Shown: piece by piece, positions 17,984 to 25,333 of the stretch
Layout of the letters: every line of letters begins with the position of its first letter
How positions within the stretch are numbered: the stretch's first letter is position 1
Source: JANRJY01 sp033763735
Lineage (GTDB): Bacteria > Bacteroidota > Bacteroidia > Cytophagales > UBA9547
Reading direction: 5' to 3'
Assembly (NCBI GenBank): GCA_033763735.1
Contig: JANRJY010000103.1
Span: 1 to 64,000 of the forward strand
Length of the DNA stretch: 64,000 bases
Notes under the pieces: generated by a model
Told to the model about the DNA's origin: nothing
What the model saw: only the letters and a program-made list of their open reading frames with translations
Databases searched by the model: none
Translations under genes and position numbers: made by a program

Positions 17984-19054
17984 TTATTTTACAATTTTTT
18001 CAAGTATAGTTATATAGTCTGAAACTCCATTTTCAATTTCATTGATATAAATAAATTCATCAGCCGAATGTGATCTGTTAGAGTCTCCGGGACCCATTTT
18101 GAGTGAAGGACAATCCATTAGCGATTGATCTGAAGTGGTAGGGGAGGCAAATGTATTTTTCCCCATTTCAATCCCTGATTTTACAATTGGATGGTCTTTT
18201 GATATAGATGATGGTTTGAGCCTTATTGAACGTGGAACCACTTCTGAAGCTAAGTTCGATTTAATTATTTCTACGATTTCATCATTTTTGTAAACATCTG
18301 TAACCCTGATATCAATAGTGAAAGTGCATGTATCAGGAATAACATTATGTTGTTGAGTTCCTGAATTAATTATTGTAACGCTCATCTTCACAGGGCCGAG
18401 AACTTCTGAAATTTTAGGAAATGAATAATTTTTTACCCACTCTATATCTTTAATTGCCTTATATATTGCATTATCTCCAACTTCTCTCGCAGCATGCCCC
18501 GAAACCCCATGTGCAATACAATCAATTACGATTAATCCTTTTTCGGCAATGGCTAATTGCATGTTGGTTGGCTCACCAACGATGGCGAAATCTAAAGGCA
18601 AAAACTCTTTGTAGATCAATTCTACTCCGTTTCTTCCAGATATTTCCTCTTCCGCGGTTGCCGCCAATATAATATTATATTTCAAATCAGGCATCTCATA
18701 GAAATACAAAAAAGTATTGATCAAACAAACCAATGCGCCACCTGCGTCATTGCTACCCAATCCGTATAATTTTCCATCTTTTTCAATTGGTTGAAATGGA
18801 TTAAGTGTATATCCGCTATTGGGTTTTACAGTGTCGTGATGAGAATTAAGTAATATGGTAGGTTTGTCTTTTGAGAAATGCTTGTTCTTAGCCCATATGT
18901 TATTCATCGTTCTGATAGGAGTTACACCTCTGTCAATCAGGTACAATTGTATGATATCTGCGGTCTTGTCTTCTTCTTTACTAAATGATTGTGTGGCGAT
19001 AAGCTGCTTAAGAAGCGAAATGGCTTCTTTTTGTAATTGATTAATTTGCTTCAT
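17984..19054 (-). CDS. argE: M20 family acetylornithine/acyl-ornithine/acyl-citrulline deacylase
   Basis: A 356-residue zinc-dependent M20 peptidase. Metal ligands and catalytic residues appear in 'NSHHDTVKP' (His72, Asp74), 'GLGSNDAGGA' (bridging Asp103), 'AATAEEEISG' (Glu135/136), 'GEPT', and the late 'SHSADEFI' His. In the ArgF' version of arginine synthesis this enzyme removes the N-acyl group from acylcitrulline. It lies 26 bp after argB on the same strand, probably one transcript. Substrate (acetyl or succinyl) is not determined by sequence alone. Confidence 0.9.
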   Translation of the reverse strand: MKQINQLQKEAISLLKQLIATQSFSKEEDKTADIIQLYLIDRGVTPIRTMNNIWAKNKHFSKDKPTILLNSHHDTVKPNSGYTLNPFQPIEKDGKLYGLGSNDAGGALVCLINTFLYFYEMPDLKYNIILAATAEEEISGRNGVELIYKEFLPLDFAIVGEPTNMQLAIAEKGLIVIDCIAHGVSGHAAREVGDNAIYKAIKDIEWVKNYSFPKISEVLGPVKMSVTIINSGTQQHNVIPDTCTFTIDIRVTDVYKNDEIVEIIKSNLASEVVPRSIRLKPSSISKDHPIVKSGIEMGKNTFASPTTSDQSLMDCPSLKMGPGDSNRSHSADEFIYINEIENGVSDYITILEKIVK

Positions 19055-19080
19055 ATTTTTTCAATCGGCTAACCTAATAA

Positions 19081-19854
19081 TTAATTTGAGATATTAGTGC
19101 CTGCTTCATCAAAATTAATCAAATCTTCAGCCATACAAATTTTTACTGTTGATACACCTTCATTGATAGATTGAAAAGCATTATCCAATTTGGGAATCAT
19201 TCCTTTATTAACTATATTCTTTGATTTAAGTTCTGAATAAAGCGATGGATTGATGTTTTTGATTACAGAATTATCATCATTTATGTCGGTAAGCACACCT
19301 TTTTTTTCAAAACAATAAACTAAAACAACTTCATTGTCAATTTTGGCCAATGCACTAGCAATAGATGCAGCAATTGTATCGGCATTTGTGTTGAGTAAAT
19401 TACCATACCCATCATGTGTAATTGCACTAAATACCGGATACAAACGAAGTGCAAATAACTGATTGATTTTCAATGCATCTACTACCAGATTGTCCCCTAC
19501 ATATCCCCAGTCTATTTTGGGGTCTTTTCTTTTTGTGGCGGATATTAAATTTCCATCGGCACCCGATAGCCCAATTGCATTGCAACCATTCAATTGCAAA
19601 AGGGCAACAATGTTTTTATTAATGTATCCGGCATATACCATAGTAACGATTTTTAATGTCTGATAATCTGTAACTCGTTTTCCTTCAATCATTTGTGATT
19701 CAATGCCCAACTTCTCACACATTTCTGTTGCAATTTTGCCTCCTCCATGAATTAATATTTTTTGACCTTCAATTTTTGAGTATATTTTTAAAAAATTATG
19801 CAGTTTTTCTTCGTTGTCAATTATATTTCCCCCTACTTTTATGACTTTTATCAT
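19081..19854 (-). CDS. argB: Acetylglutamate kinase (or acylglutamate kinase)
   Basis: A 257-residue amino-acid kinase fold protein. 'IKVGGNIID' and 'LIHGGGK' bind ATP phosphates, 'KRVTD' and 'IGLSGADGNLI' follow, and 'NTNADTIAASIA' is the conserved active-site segment. It phosphorylates N-acylglutamate, the second step of arginine synthesis. ATG start, preceded by a -7 box at 19892-19885. It is divergent from the glucan phosphorylase homologue and followed by argE. Confidence 0.94.
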   Translation of the reverse strand: MIKVIKVGGNIIDNEEKLHNFLKIYSKIEGQKILIHGGGKIATEMCEKLGIESQMIEGKRVTDYQTLKIVTMVYAGYINKNIVALLQLNGCNAIGLSGADGNLISATKRKDPKIDWGYVGDNLVVDALKINQLFALRLYPVFSAITHDGYGNLLNTNADTIAASIASALAKIDNEVVLVYCFEKKGVLTDINDDNSVIKNINPSLYSELKSKNIVNKGMIPKLDNAFQSINEGVSTVKICMAEDLINFDEAGTNISN

Positions 19855-19884
19855 GGTATTTATTAAATAATCTTTAAATCTTTA

Positions 19885-19892
19885 CAAATGTA
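19885..19892 (-). promoter_or_regulatory. -7 box upstream of argB
   Basis: On the minus strand TACATTTG matches TAnnTTTG, 30 bases before the argB ATG. No well-placed -33 element was found. Confidence 0.5.
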
Positions 19893-19941
19893 TTAAAATC
19901 ATTAAGTGATACATTATATTCAAACCCTAAATCCAATTCCT

Positions 19942-21594
19942 ATGCTTCAGTTCAACGAAATATTTACTTATCCAATCAATCAGCAATTTAATAAGTCAGT
20001 TGCGTATTTTTCAATGGAATTTGCTATTGATCAGTCTTTAAAAAACTATAGCGGTGGTTTAGGATTTTTAGCAGGGTCACACATGCGAAGTGTTTATGAT
20101 TTACAACAAAATGTAGTAGGAATTGGCTTATTATGGAAATATGGCTATTACGATCAGGCACGAAATGCTGACCAAACATTGAGAATTGACTTTATCGAAA
20201 AAAATTACCATTTTTTAACTGATACGAATATAATTTTCCCATTAATTATTCATGATGTTGAAATTAAGGTAAAAGCTTACTTGCTCAAACCTGAAGTATT
20301 TGGTACTGCTCCTATCTTTTTGTTATCTACTGATATTCCTGAAAATGATCATATATCACAAACTATAACACACCGACTTTATGATGCAAATGAAGCTACT
20401 CGAATAGCTCAATCCATTGTATTAGGTGCAGGAGGTGTTAAGCTTTTGGAAGTAATTGGTTTAGAAAGAGAGGTTTACCACATGAACGAAGGACATGGCT
20501 TGCCTTTAATTTTTTCTTTATTTGAAAAATATAGAAATATTGATGATGTGAAAAAGCGGGTAGCATTTACTACTCACACACCTGAAAAGGCAGGAAATGA
20601 GTCACATAACTTAGATTTACTTCATAAGATGAGTTTTTTTGGAAAACTGGATTTAGAAACTATAAAGAATGTGTTTAAACCCGAAAATGATACTTTGGAT
20701 TACACTTTAACTGCTCTAAGAGGAGCAAAAATTGCCAACGCTGTTTCAAAACTTCATGGAGAGGTTTCAAACGATATGTGGGCTTCCTTTTCAGGAATTT
20801 GTAAAATCGATTACATAACCAATGCGCAAAATAAGAAGTTTTGGAAAGATGATGTTTTAGAAATAGCGCTCGCCAATCAGGATTCAGATTTGTTAATTAA
20901 AAGAAAGAAAGAACTAAAAAAAGTTTTGTTTTATGAAGTTTCAAATCAATGTGGCAAACTTTTTGATCCTGAAGTGCTTACAATGGTATGGGCAAGGCGA
21001 TTTGCCGGTTACAAACGTGCCGATTTGATAATGAATGACACTAAAGAATTTTTCGAATTGATCAATAATTCAGAATATCCAATACAGATTATTTGGGCAG
21101 GTAAGCCTTATCCGGAAGATTATTATGCCATTAATATTTTCAATGATTTGATTAGAACCACCAAGAAAATAAAAAATTGTGCCGTTTTGATTGGATATGA
21201 GTTGGGTCTTTCAGCAATGCTGAAAAAAGGTTCGGACTTATGGTTGAATAACCCCGTACTCACGCGCGAAGCATCAGGAACAAGTGGAATGACCGCTGCA
21301 ATGAACGCTTCTATCAATCTTTCAATTCCTGATGGATGGATGCCGGAGTTCGCTAAACATGGACATAATTGCTTTGTTGTACCCAATGGTAATGAAGGGC
21401 TGCCATACAATGAAATGAACAAAATTGAAAGCCAAAACATTATCGATGTGCTCGAAAAAGAAGCGTTACCTATGTATTATAACGACCGTAAAAAATGGAA
21501 TACAATTGCATTTACCGCCATGCAAGAAGTAGTTCCTGAGTTTGATTCAGGACGCATGGCTACAGAGTACTATCAAAAGATTTATAATTATTGA
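19942..21594 (+). CDS. Alpha-glucan phosphorylase homologue (GT35-like, PLP lysine replaced)
   Basis: About 550 residues from the ATG at 19942; an in-frame GTG at 19906 would add 12. The N-terminus 'VAYFSMEFAIDQ' and 'YSGGLGFLAGSHMRSVYDL' and the central 'EGHGLPLIFSLFEKY' and 'FAGYKRADLIMND' are typical of the short bacterial alpha-glucan phosphorylase family. The signature 'EASGTSGMTAAMN' aligns to the phosphorylase pattern in which a Lys forms the Schiff base with PLP; here that position is Thr (residue 451 from ATG). It probably acts on glycogen or maltodextrin, but whether as a PLP-dependent phosphorylase is doubtful. No other glycogen genes are adjacent. Confidence 0.85.
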   Translation: MLQFNEIFTYPINQQFNKSVAYFSMEFAIDQSLKNYSGGLGFLAGSHMRSVYDLQQNVVGIGLLWKYGYYDQARNADQTLRIDFIEKNYHFLTDTNIIFPLIIHDVEIKVKAYLLKPEVFGTAPIFLLSTDIPENDHISQTITHRLYDANEATRIAQSIVLGAGGVKLLEVIGLEREVYHMNEGHGLPLIFSLFEKYRNIDDVKKRVAFTTHTPEKAGNESHNLDLLHKMSFFGKLDLETIKNVFKPENDTLDYTLTALRGAKIANAVSKLHGEVSNDMWASFSGICKIDYITNAQNKKFWKDDVLEIALANQDSDLLIKRKKELKKVLFYEVSNQCGKLFDPEVLTMVWARRFAGYKRADLIMNDTKEFFELINNSEYPIQIIWAGKPYPEDYYAINIFNDLIRTTKKIKNCAVLIGYELGLSAMLKKGSDLWLNNPVLTREASGTSGMTAAMNASINLSIPDGWMPEFAKHGHNCFVVPNGNEGLPYNEMNKIESQNIIDVLEKEALPMYYNDRKKWNTIAFTAMQEVVPEFDSGRMATEYYQKIYNY

Positions 21595-21629
21595 TAAGAT
21601 TTAATATTCAAGCTAGGATATTTGGAAGT

Positions 21630-21977
21630 TTATATTTCTAAATCCAAAATAGAGATAACATTTTTTCTTACTTTTCCTTTCAAATCATCAGGCAATTCTC
21701 CAATTTTTGAAAGCAATCTAGCGTTGTCAATTGCCCTAATTTGGTCAATCATTATTTCACAATCATAGTCAACATTTGCGGTTCCTTTTACAAGAAAAAC
21801 ACGCATCAATTCAAGCCCTTTTTTAATTTTTGTGGTCATTGGACACACTATAGTTGAAGGATGTGATGCAGAATTAAGTAAATTCGTTTGAATTACTAAC
21901 ACGGGTCTAATTTTCCCAGGTTCAGTTCCTTTTCTGGGATTTAAATCTGCAAGCCAGATTTCGTATTGTTTAATCAA
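21630..21977 (-). CDS. MazF/PemK family endoribonuclease toxin
   Basis: About 115 residues starting at TTG 21977 ('MIKQYEIWLADLNPR', matching how family members begin); a TTG at 21995 would add six residues. 'GTEPGKIRPVLVIQT' and 'STIVCPMTTKI' are the core MazF strands with the conserved Pro, Gly, Arg and Thr residues. It cleaves single-stranded RNA at short sequence sites. It overlaps the antitoxin gene end by 8 bp, so translation is coupled. No ATG is available. Confidence 0.88.
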   Translation of the reverse strand: MIKQYEIWLADLNPRKGTEPGKIRPVLVIQTNLLNSASHPSTIVCPMTTKIKKGLELMRVFLVKGTANVDYDCEIMIDQIRAIDNARLLSKIGELPDDLKGKVRKNVISILDLEI

Positions 21978-22200
21978 GAGTATCAATTGCTTCAAATTCT
22001 TTCAAAACTTCCATTGAATCATTTCGAACAATTTCTGATTCAAATTTATATTGTTTTTCGAGCAAAGCCCTTTTTTGAAGCTTATTATACATGTTAATTG
22101 CTTCATTTATATATCGGTTTCGAGAAATATGCATTTCCGCTACTAAATTTTCAGTTTCTGAAAATGTGTTTTCTTCCAATTTTAACAATACTGTTTTCAT
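21970..22200 (-). CDS. Antitoxin of the MazF toxin (ribbon-helix-helix type)
   Basis: A 76-residue protein with an N-terminal strand 'KTVLLKLEENTF' and helices 'ETENLVAEMHISRNRYINEA', a ribbon-helix-helix layout, and an acidic C-terminus ('NDSMEVLKEFEAIDTLD') of the kind that binds MazF. ATG start at 22200. It lies directly upstream of the toxin gene with a strong promoter at 22218-22248. Confidence 0.82.
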   Translation of the reverse strand: MKTVLLKLEENTFSETENLVAEMHISRNRYINEAINMYNKLQKRALLEKQYKFESEIVRNDSMEVLKEFEAIDTLD

Positions 22201-22217
22201 ATATAATAAGTATATAG

Positions 22218-22248
22218 CAAAAGTATATATAAAAATTCAGAATTCAAA
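22218..22248 (-). promoter_or_regulatory. Promoter of the mazEF-type operon
   Basis: On the minus strand TTTG (22248-22245), a 19-bp spacer and TACTTTTG (22225-22218). This is an exact match to the Bacteroidota consensus with optimal spacing; the -7 box ends 17 bases before the antitoxin ATG. Confidence 0.8.
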
Positions 22249-22363
22249 GTTGGATTAAATGCTAATAAATCACAATTATAATAGTCTGGTGAATTAATCT
22301 ACTTTTAAAGTAATTTTTATATATTTCAAAAAATAGAATTCAATTATTGTATATTTAAATACA

Positions 22364-23317
22364 ATGTTTAAAATAATAATCGTATTAGCTTTTTTATTTG
22401 TTTTTTTCCTAATTGGCGTATACATAGGCAAGTTCCATTCTTTTCCATTTGCCTCTAATCCAACTGAATTTGGAGATTTTGGCAGTTTTGTAGGAGGAGT
22501 AATAGGTGTAATTATAAGTTTTGCTGGAACGATTTTAATATATGTTACTTTTGATTCACAAAGAAAGTCATCTGAAGAAACAATTACATTATTAAAAGCA
22601 CAACTACAACTTGAAAGTCAACCTAACTTACAAATTGAAGATGTTGATATTCATATTTGGGCAAAGAATCATGGTGGGATAATTTTGCCAATGTATTTTA
22701 CTAATTCGCCTTATACTCAATTGCAAGAATTAGGAATCAAACAACCTTTATGTCGTTTGGTTAATTTAGGCTCATCCCCTGCTAAAAACTTAGAATACAA
22801 ATGGGAATTTGATTTAGAGGCAATTTCAAATCACTTTCAAACGTATATTCCTACCGAAAAATTAGAAATTAAAAATGAACGTGGAAGTATATCTATCAAA
22901 TTAAATGAAATAATACTACATGTTACACCCAAAGACTATCTAAACAAGATTTATTCTCATTCTTTTTTACTTCCATATAATCGAGATAGTACTATTGAAT
23001 TGATTGTCTCAACACATTATTTGGAACTTTTATCAATTTTTTCATTTCTTTCTATGAAAAAGGATTTTAATGATAAACTTAATTCAAATACTGAAACAAA
23101 TGGGATTGATAATTTTCCTAAACTATACCTTGTGTTAAGGTATCGGAACTTATTAGGGGAAGCAAAAATATTCTGTCATGAATTAAAGTTTGAGTTAACG
23201 GATGGTATTCGAACTACAACAGCTCAAAAAGAAGGAGCTAAGATTGGAAGTTTTAAATTCTCATTTTTCGAACAAAGAGATCAAGTTAATAAAAAATCAC
23301 ATTTTATTTCTTTTTAA
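22364..23317 (+). CDS. Unknown membrane-anchored protein
   Basis: 317 residues. Two hydrophobic segments (about 2-22 and 42-64) flank 'FGDFGSFVGGVIG', and a long predicted cytoplasmic part follows. The layout of TM, 'FGDF.GG', TM and then a Q-rich linker resembles the N-terminal anchor seen in several putative phage abortive-infection proteins, but the C-terminal part (residues 95-317) is not one I recognise. It lies between mazEF and argF' and is transcribed opposite to both. A role in defence is only a guess from this anchor and the neighbours. Confidence 0.6.
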   Translation: MFKIIIVLAFLFVFFLIGVYIGKFHSFPFASNPTEFGDFGSFVGGVIGVIISFAGTILIYVTFDSQRKSSEETITLLKAQLQLESQPNLQIEDVDIHIWAKNHGGIILPMYFTNSPYTQLQELGIKQPLCRLVNLGSSPAKNLEYKWEFDLEAISNHFQTYIPTEKLEIKNERGSISIKLNEIILHVTPKDYLNKIYSHSFLLPYNRDSTIELIVSTHYLELLSIFSFLSMKKDFNDKLNSNTETNGIDNFPKLYLVLRYRNLLGEAKIFCHELKFELTDGIRTTTAQKEGAKIGSFKFSFFEQRDQVNKKSHFISF

Positions 23318-23338
23318 AGAAATGATAAAAATAATCAT

Positions 23339-23361
23339 CAAACTTTACATAGTTTGCTTTT
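23339..23361 (+). terminator. Weak possible terminator
   Basis: A 6-bp stem (23339-23344 with 23351-23356) is followed by C and four T. It lies just after the unknown membrane protein gene and before the convergent argF' end. Confidence 0.35.
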
Positions 23362-23381
23362 ATAAAATTAATAATTGAGCA

Positions 23382-24347
23382 TTACAAATTAATAATTATC
23401 TCCTTCAACACTGCTTGCGCAGCCCATACTCGGTTTGCAGCCTGGTGAATTACAAGAGAGTTGGGTCCATCCAGAATTTCGTCCGAAAGTTCAATGCCTC
23501 TGCGAACGGGCAGGCAATGCATCACTTTGGCATTATTAGTCACTTTCATTTTTTCATTAGTAAGCATCCAGTTACTATCCTGACAAAGTATTTTTCCATA
23601 TTCTTCATAGCTACTCCAGTTTTTGACATACACAAAATCAGCATCTTTGAGTGCTTTTTCTTGATCCAAATATATGGGAGTATTTCCCGTAAATTTTTCG
23701 TCCAATTTGTATCCTTCCGGATTTGCAATTACAAACTCAACATCTGCTTTACACATCCATTCGGCAAAAGAATTGGAAACTGCCTGTGGCAAAGGTTTAA
23801 TATGAGGTGCCCAAGTCAAAACCACCTTTGGTTTTTGGCTTTTGAATTTTAGATTTTGAATTTTAGATTCTTCAATGGTTATAAGGTCTGCTAACGACTG
23901 ACATGGATGCAAAGTGGCACTTTCCAAACTCACCACAGGCACACCACAATATTTGATGAATTTGTTAAAAAAATCTTCAGAATAGTCTTCTTCTTTGTCG
24001 ACAAGCTTAGGGAATGAACGTACACCTATTATATCACAATACGCACCCATTACGGCCGCAGCCTCTTTAATGTGTTCAACTGTTGTGTAATTCATAACCA
24101 CACCTTCTTGTGTTTCAAGTGCCCAGCCTTCTTTATCCATGTTCATTACCATTACATTCATCCCAAGGTTAAGCGCAGCTTTTTGGGTGCTTAATCGAGT
24201 GCGAAGGCTAGGGTTAAGAAAAATCAAACCAATAGTTTTGTTTTCACCTAATTTCTTGAATCCGTAAGGATTAGATTTTAACTCTAATGCGGATTTTACA
24301 AGTTTAGAGAGGTCTGAAACATCGTTAACAGAAGTGAATTTTTTCAT
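23382..24347 (-). CDS. argF': N-acylornithine carbamoyltransferase (ArgF', probably succinylornithine-specific)
   Basis: A 321-residue transcarbamylase. 'NPSLRTRLSTQKAALNLG' (residues 45-62) holds the carbamoyl-phosphate loop; 'HPCQSLADL' (147-155) and 'HCLPVRRG' near the C-terminus complete the site. The form matches N-acetyl- and N-succinylornithine transcarbamylases, not ordinary OTCase. The residue that separates the two (Glu92 in the Xanthomonas acetyl enzyme, Pro90 in the Bacteroides succinyl enzyme) is Val90 here. Residues about 161-172 are a low-complexity insert encoded by a tandem repeat. A -7 box lies at 24371-24364. It lies between the unknown membrane gene and the DUF6364-PIN module. 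Confidence 0.92.
   Translation of the reverse strand: MKKFTSVNDVSDLSKLVKSALELKSNPYGFKKLGENKTIGLIFLNPSLRTRLSTQKAALNLGMNVMVMNMDKEGWALETQEGVVMNYTTVEHIKEAAAVMGAYCDIIGVRSFPKLVDKEEDYSEDFFNKFIKYCGVPVVSLESATLHPCQSLADLITIEESKIQNLKFKSQKPKVVLTWAPHIKPLPQAVSNSFAEWMCKADVEFVIANPEGYKLDEKFTGNTPIYLDQEKALKDADFVYVKNWSSYEEYGKILCQDSNWMLTNEKMKVTNNAKVMHCLPVRRGIELSDEILDGPNSLVIHQAANRVWAAQAVLKEIIINL
23840..23867. repeat. 14-bp perfect tandem repeat inside argF'
   Basis: Two copies of TTTTGAATTTTAGA, at 23840-23853 and 23854-23867. They encode a Lys/Asn/Gln-rich loop of ArgF' (about residues 161-170). The unit is not a multiple of three, but the reading frame stays open through the gene. Confidence 0.85.
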
Positions 24348-24363
24348 TATTTTATAGTTTTAA

Positions 24364-24371
24364 CAAACATA
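24364..24371 (-). promoter_or_regulatory. -7 box upstream of argF'
   Basis: On the minus strand TATGTTTG matches TAnnTTTG and ends 16 bases before the argF' ATG. A -33 element is not obvious. Confidence 0.5.
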
Positions 24372-24430
24372 AATAAAATTGAACCACAGAATTATTTTTC
24401 TAAACTTTTTTTAATCACGTATGGATTTTT

Positions 24431-24438
24431 TATTTTTG
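24431..24438 (+). promoter_or_regulatory. -7 box upstream of the DUF6364-PIN operon
   Basis: TATTTTTG matches TAnnTTTG and ends 20 bases before the antitoxin ATG. It is divergent from the argF' box at 24364-24371. No clear -33 TTTG was found. Confidence 0.5.
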
Positions 24439-24458
24439 TCGTATAGATTAATTTTATT

Positions 24459-24716
24459 ATGGACGCAAAAATAACTTTAAGTTTTGAGCAAGATGTTATT
24501 CATAAGGCTAAAGCTTATGCTGAAGCTCACAATATAAGTTTGTCGCGCTTAACAGAAATTCTTTACAGAAGGCTTACTGCAAATTCATCCACATCTATTG
24601 AGGATATTGAAGTTTCAGATTGGGTGAATATGGTGGCTGAAGGACCGGCAACCTATAACCGAAAAACGCCAAATAAAAAGGAAATGAAAGCAGCGTTTTT
24701 TGATAAACACAAATGA
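24459..24716 (+). CDS. DUF6364-type antitoxin
   Basis: An 85-residue protein. 'KITLSFEQDVIHKAKAYAEA' and 'NISLSRLTEILYRRL' form a ribbon-helix-helix-like DNA-binding head, and the basic tail ends 'KEMKAAFFDKHK'. This matches the small antitoxins paired with PIN toxins in Bacteroidota. The stop overlaps the toxin ATG by four bases (ATGA), so translation is coupled. Confidence 0.85.
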   Translation: MDAKITLSFEQDVIHKAKAYAEAHNISLSRLTEILYRRLTANSSTSIEDIEVSDWVNMVAEGPATYNRKTPNKKEMKAAFFDKHK

Positions 24717-25132
24717 AATTATTTTTAGATGCCAATATTTTGGTGTCCGTACTAAATAAAGAATTTCCTGTATTCAGTTTTTCATCCAAAATACTTAGCC
24801 TTACAGGCAGAAAAAATGTAAGTATTTGTACTTCACCTCTTTGCTTAGCTATTGCCTTCTATTTTGCTTGCAAAAAAACAAGTGAAGAAATTACAAAGAA
24901 AAAAATTGAAATATTATGCAATCATATAGAAATAACTTCAATTGACAAAAATTCCGTATTTAAAACTTTTTCAAATAAAATGGTAGGTGACTTAGAAGAT
25001 GGCTTAGAATACTACTCAGCTTTAGAAGCAGGATGCACCCATTTAATAACTGAGGATAAAAATGATTTTTACTTCTCCAACATACCCATTATGACCGCTC
25101 AAGAATTTTTGGAATGGTATGTGGGGCAATAA
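24713..25132 (+). CDS. PIN-domain toxin
   Basis: A 139-residue PIN-fold nuclease. The acidic site includes Asp6 in 'FLDANIL', Asp93/Asp96 in 'VGDLEDGLEYYSA' and Asp115 in 'LITEDKNDF'. The segment that often holds a second Glu ('SPLCLAIAFYF') has none, and I believe this is normal for this subgroup. PIN toxins cut RNA with Mg2+ or Mn2+. It is the toxin of the overlapping upstream antitoxin. Confidence 0.88.
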   Translation: MKLFLDANILVSVLNKEFPVFSFSSKILSLTGRKNVSICTSPLCLAIAFYFACKKTSEEITKKKIEILCNHIEITSIDKNSVFKTFSNKMVGDLEDGLEYYSALEAGCTHLITEDKNDFYFSNIPIMTAQEFLEWYVGQ

Positions 25133-25192
25133 TTTTTTTACAAACTGTAATATTCTCAGTCAAGTATGTAACTAATACCTCAAAACCAATTT

Positions 25193-25297
25193 ATGAATTT
25201 CGAAAAAATATTAGAGGAAAATAAAAGCAGGATTTATCGGGTGTGCAAAATGTTCAGTCAAATCACGGACGAAAGAAAGGATTTGTTTCATCCGTGA
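25193..25297 (+). pseudogene. Remnant of an ECF sigma factor N-terminus
   Basis: A 34-codon frame reading 'MNFEKILEENKSRIYRVCK' then 'MFSQITDERKDLFHP' and a stop. This closely resembles the first part of sigma region 2 in Bacteroidota ECF sigma factors, which run on as 'DLFQE..' and 'IW'. It stops just after the 'DLF' motif, and nothing in the following 36 bases before argD continues it in any frame. Best read as a decayed gene fragment; a 34-residue peptide gene is much less likely. Confidence 0.6.
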
Positions 25298-25333
25298 AAA
25301 TGTGCTATACATTGATCCAATATTTATATTGGT

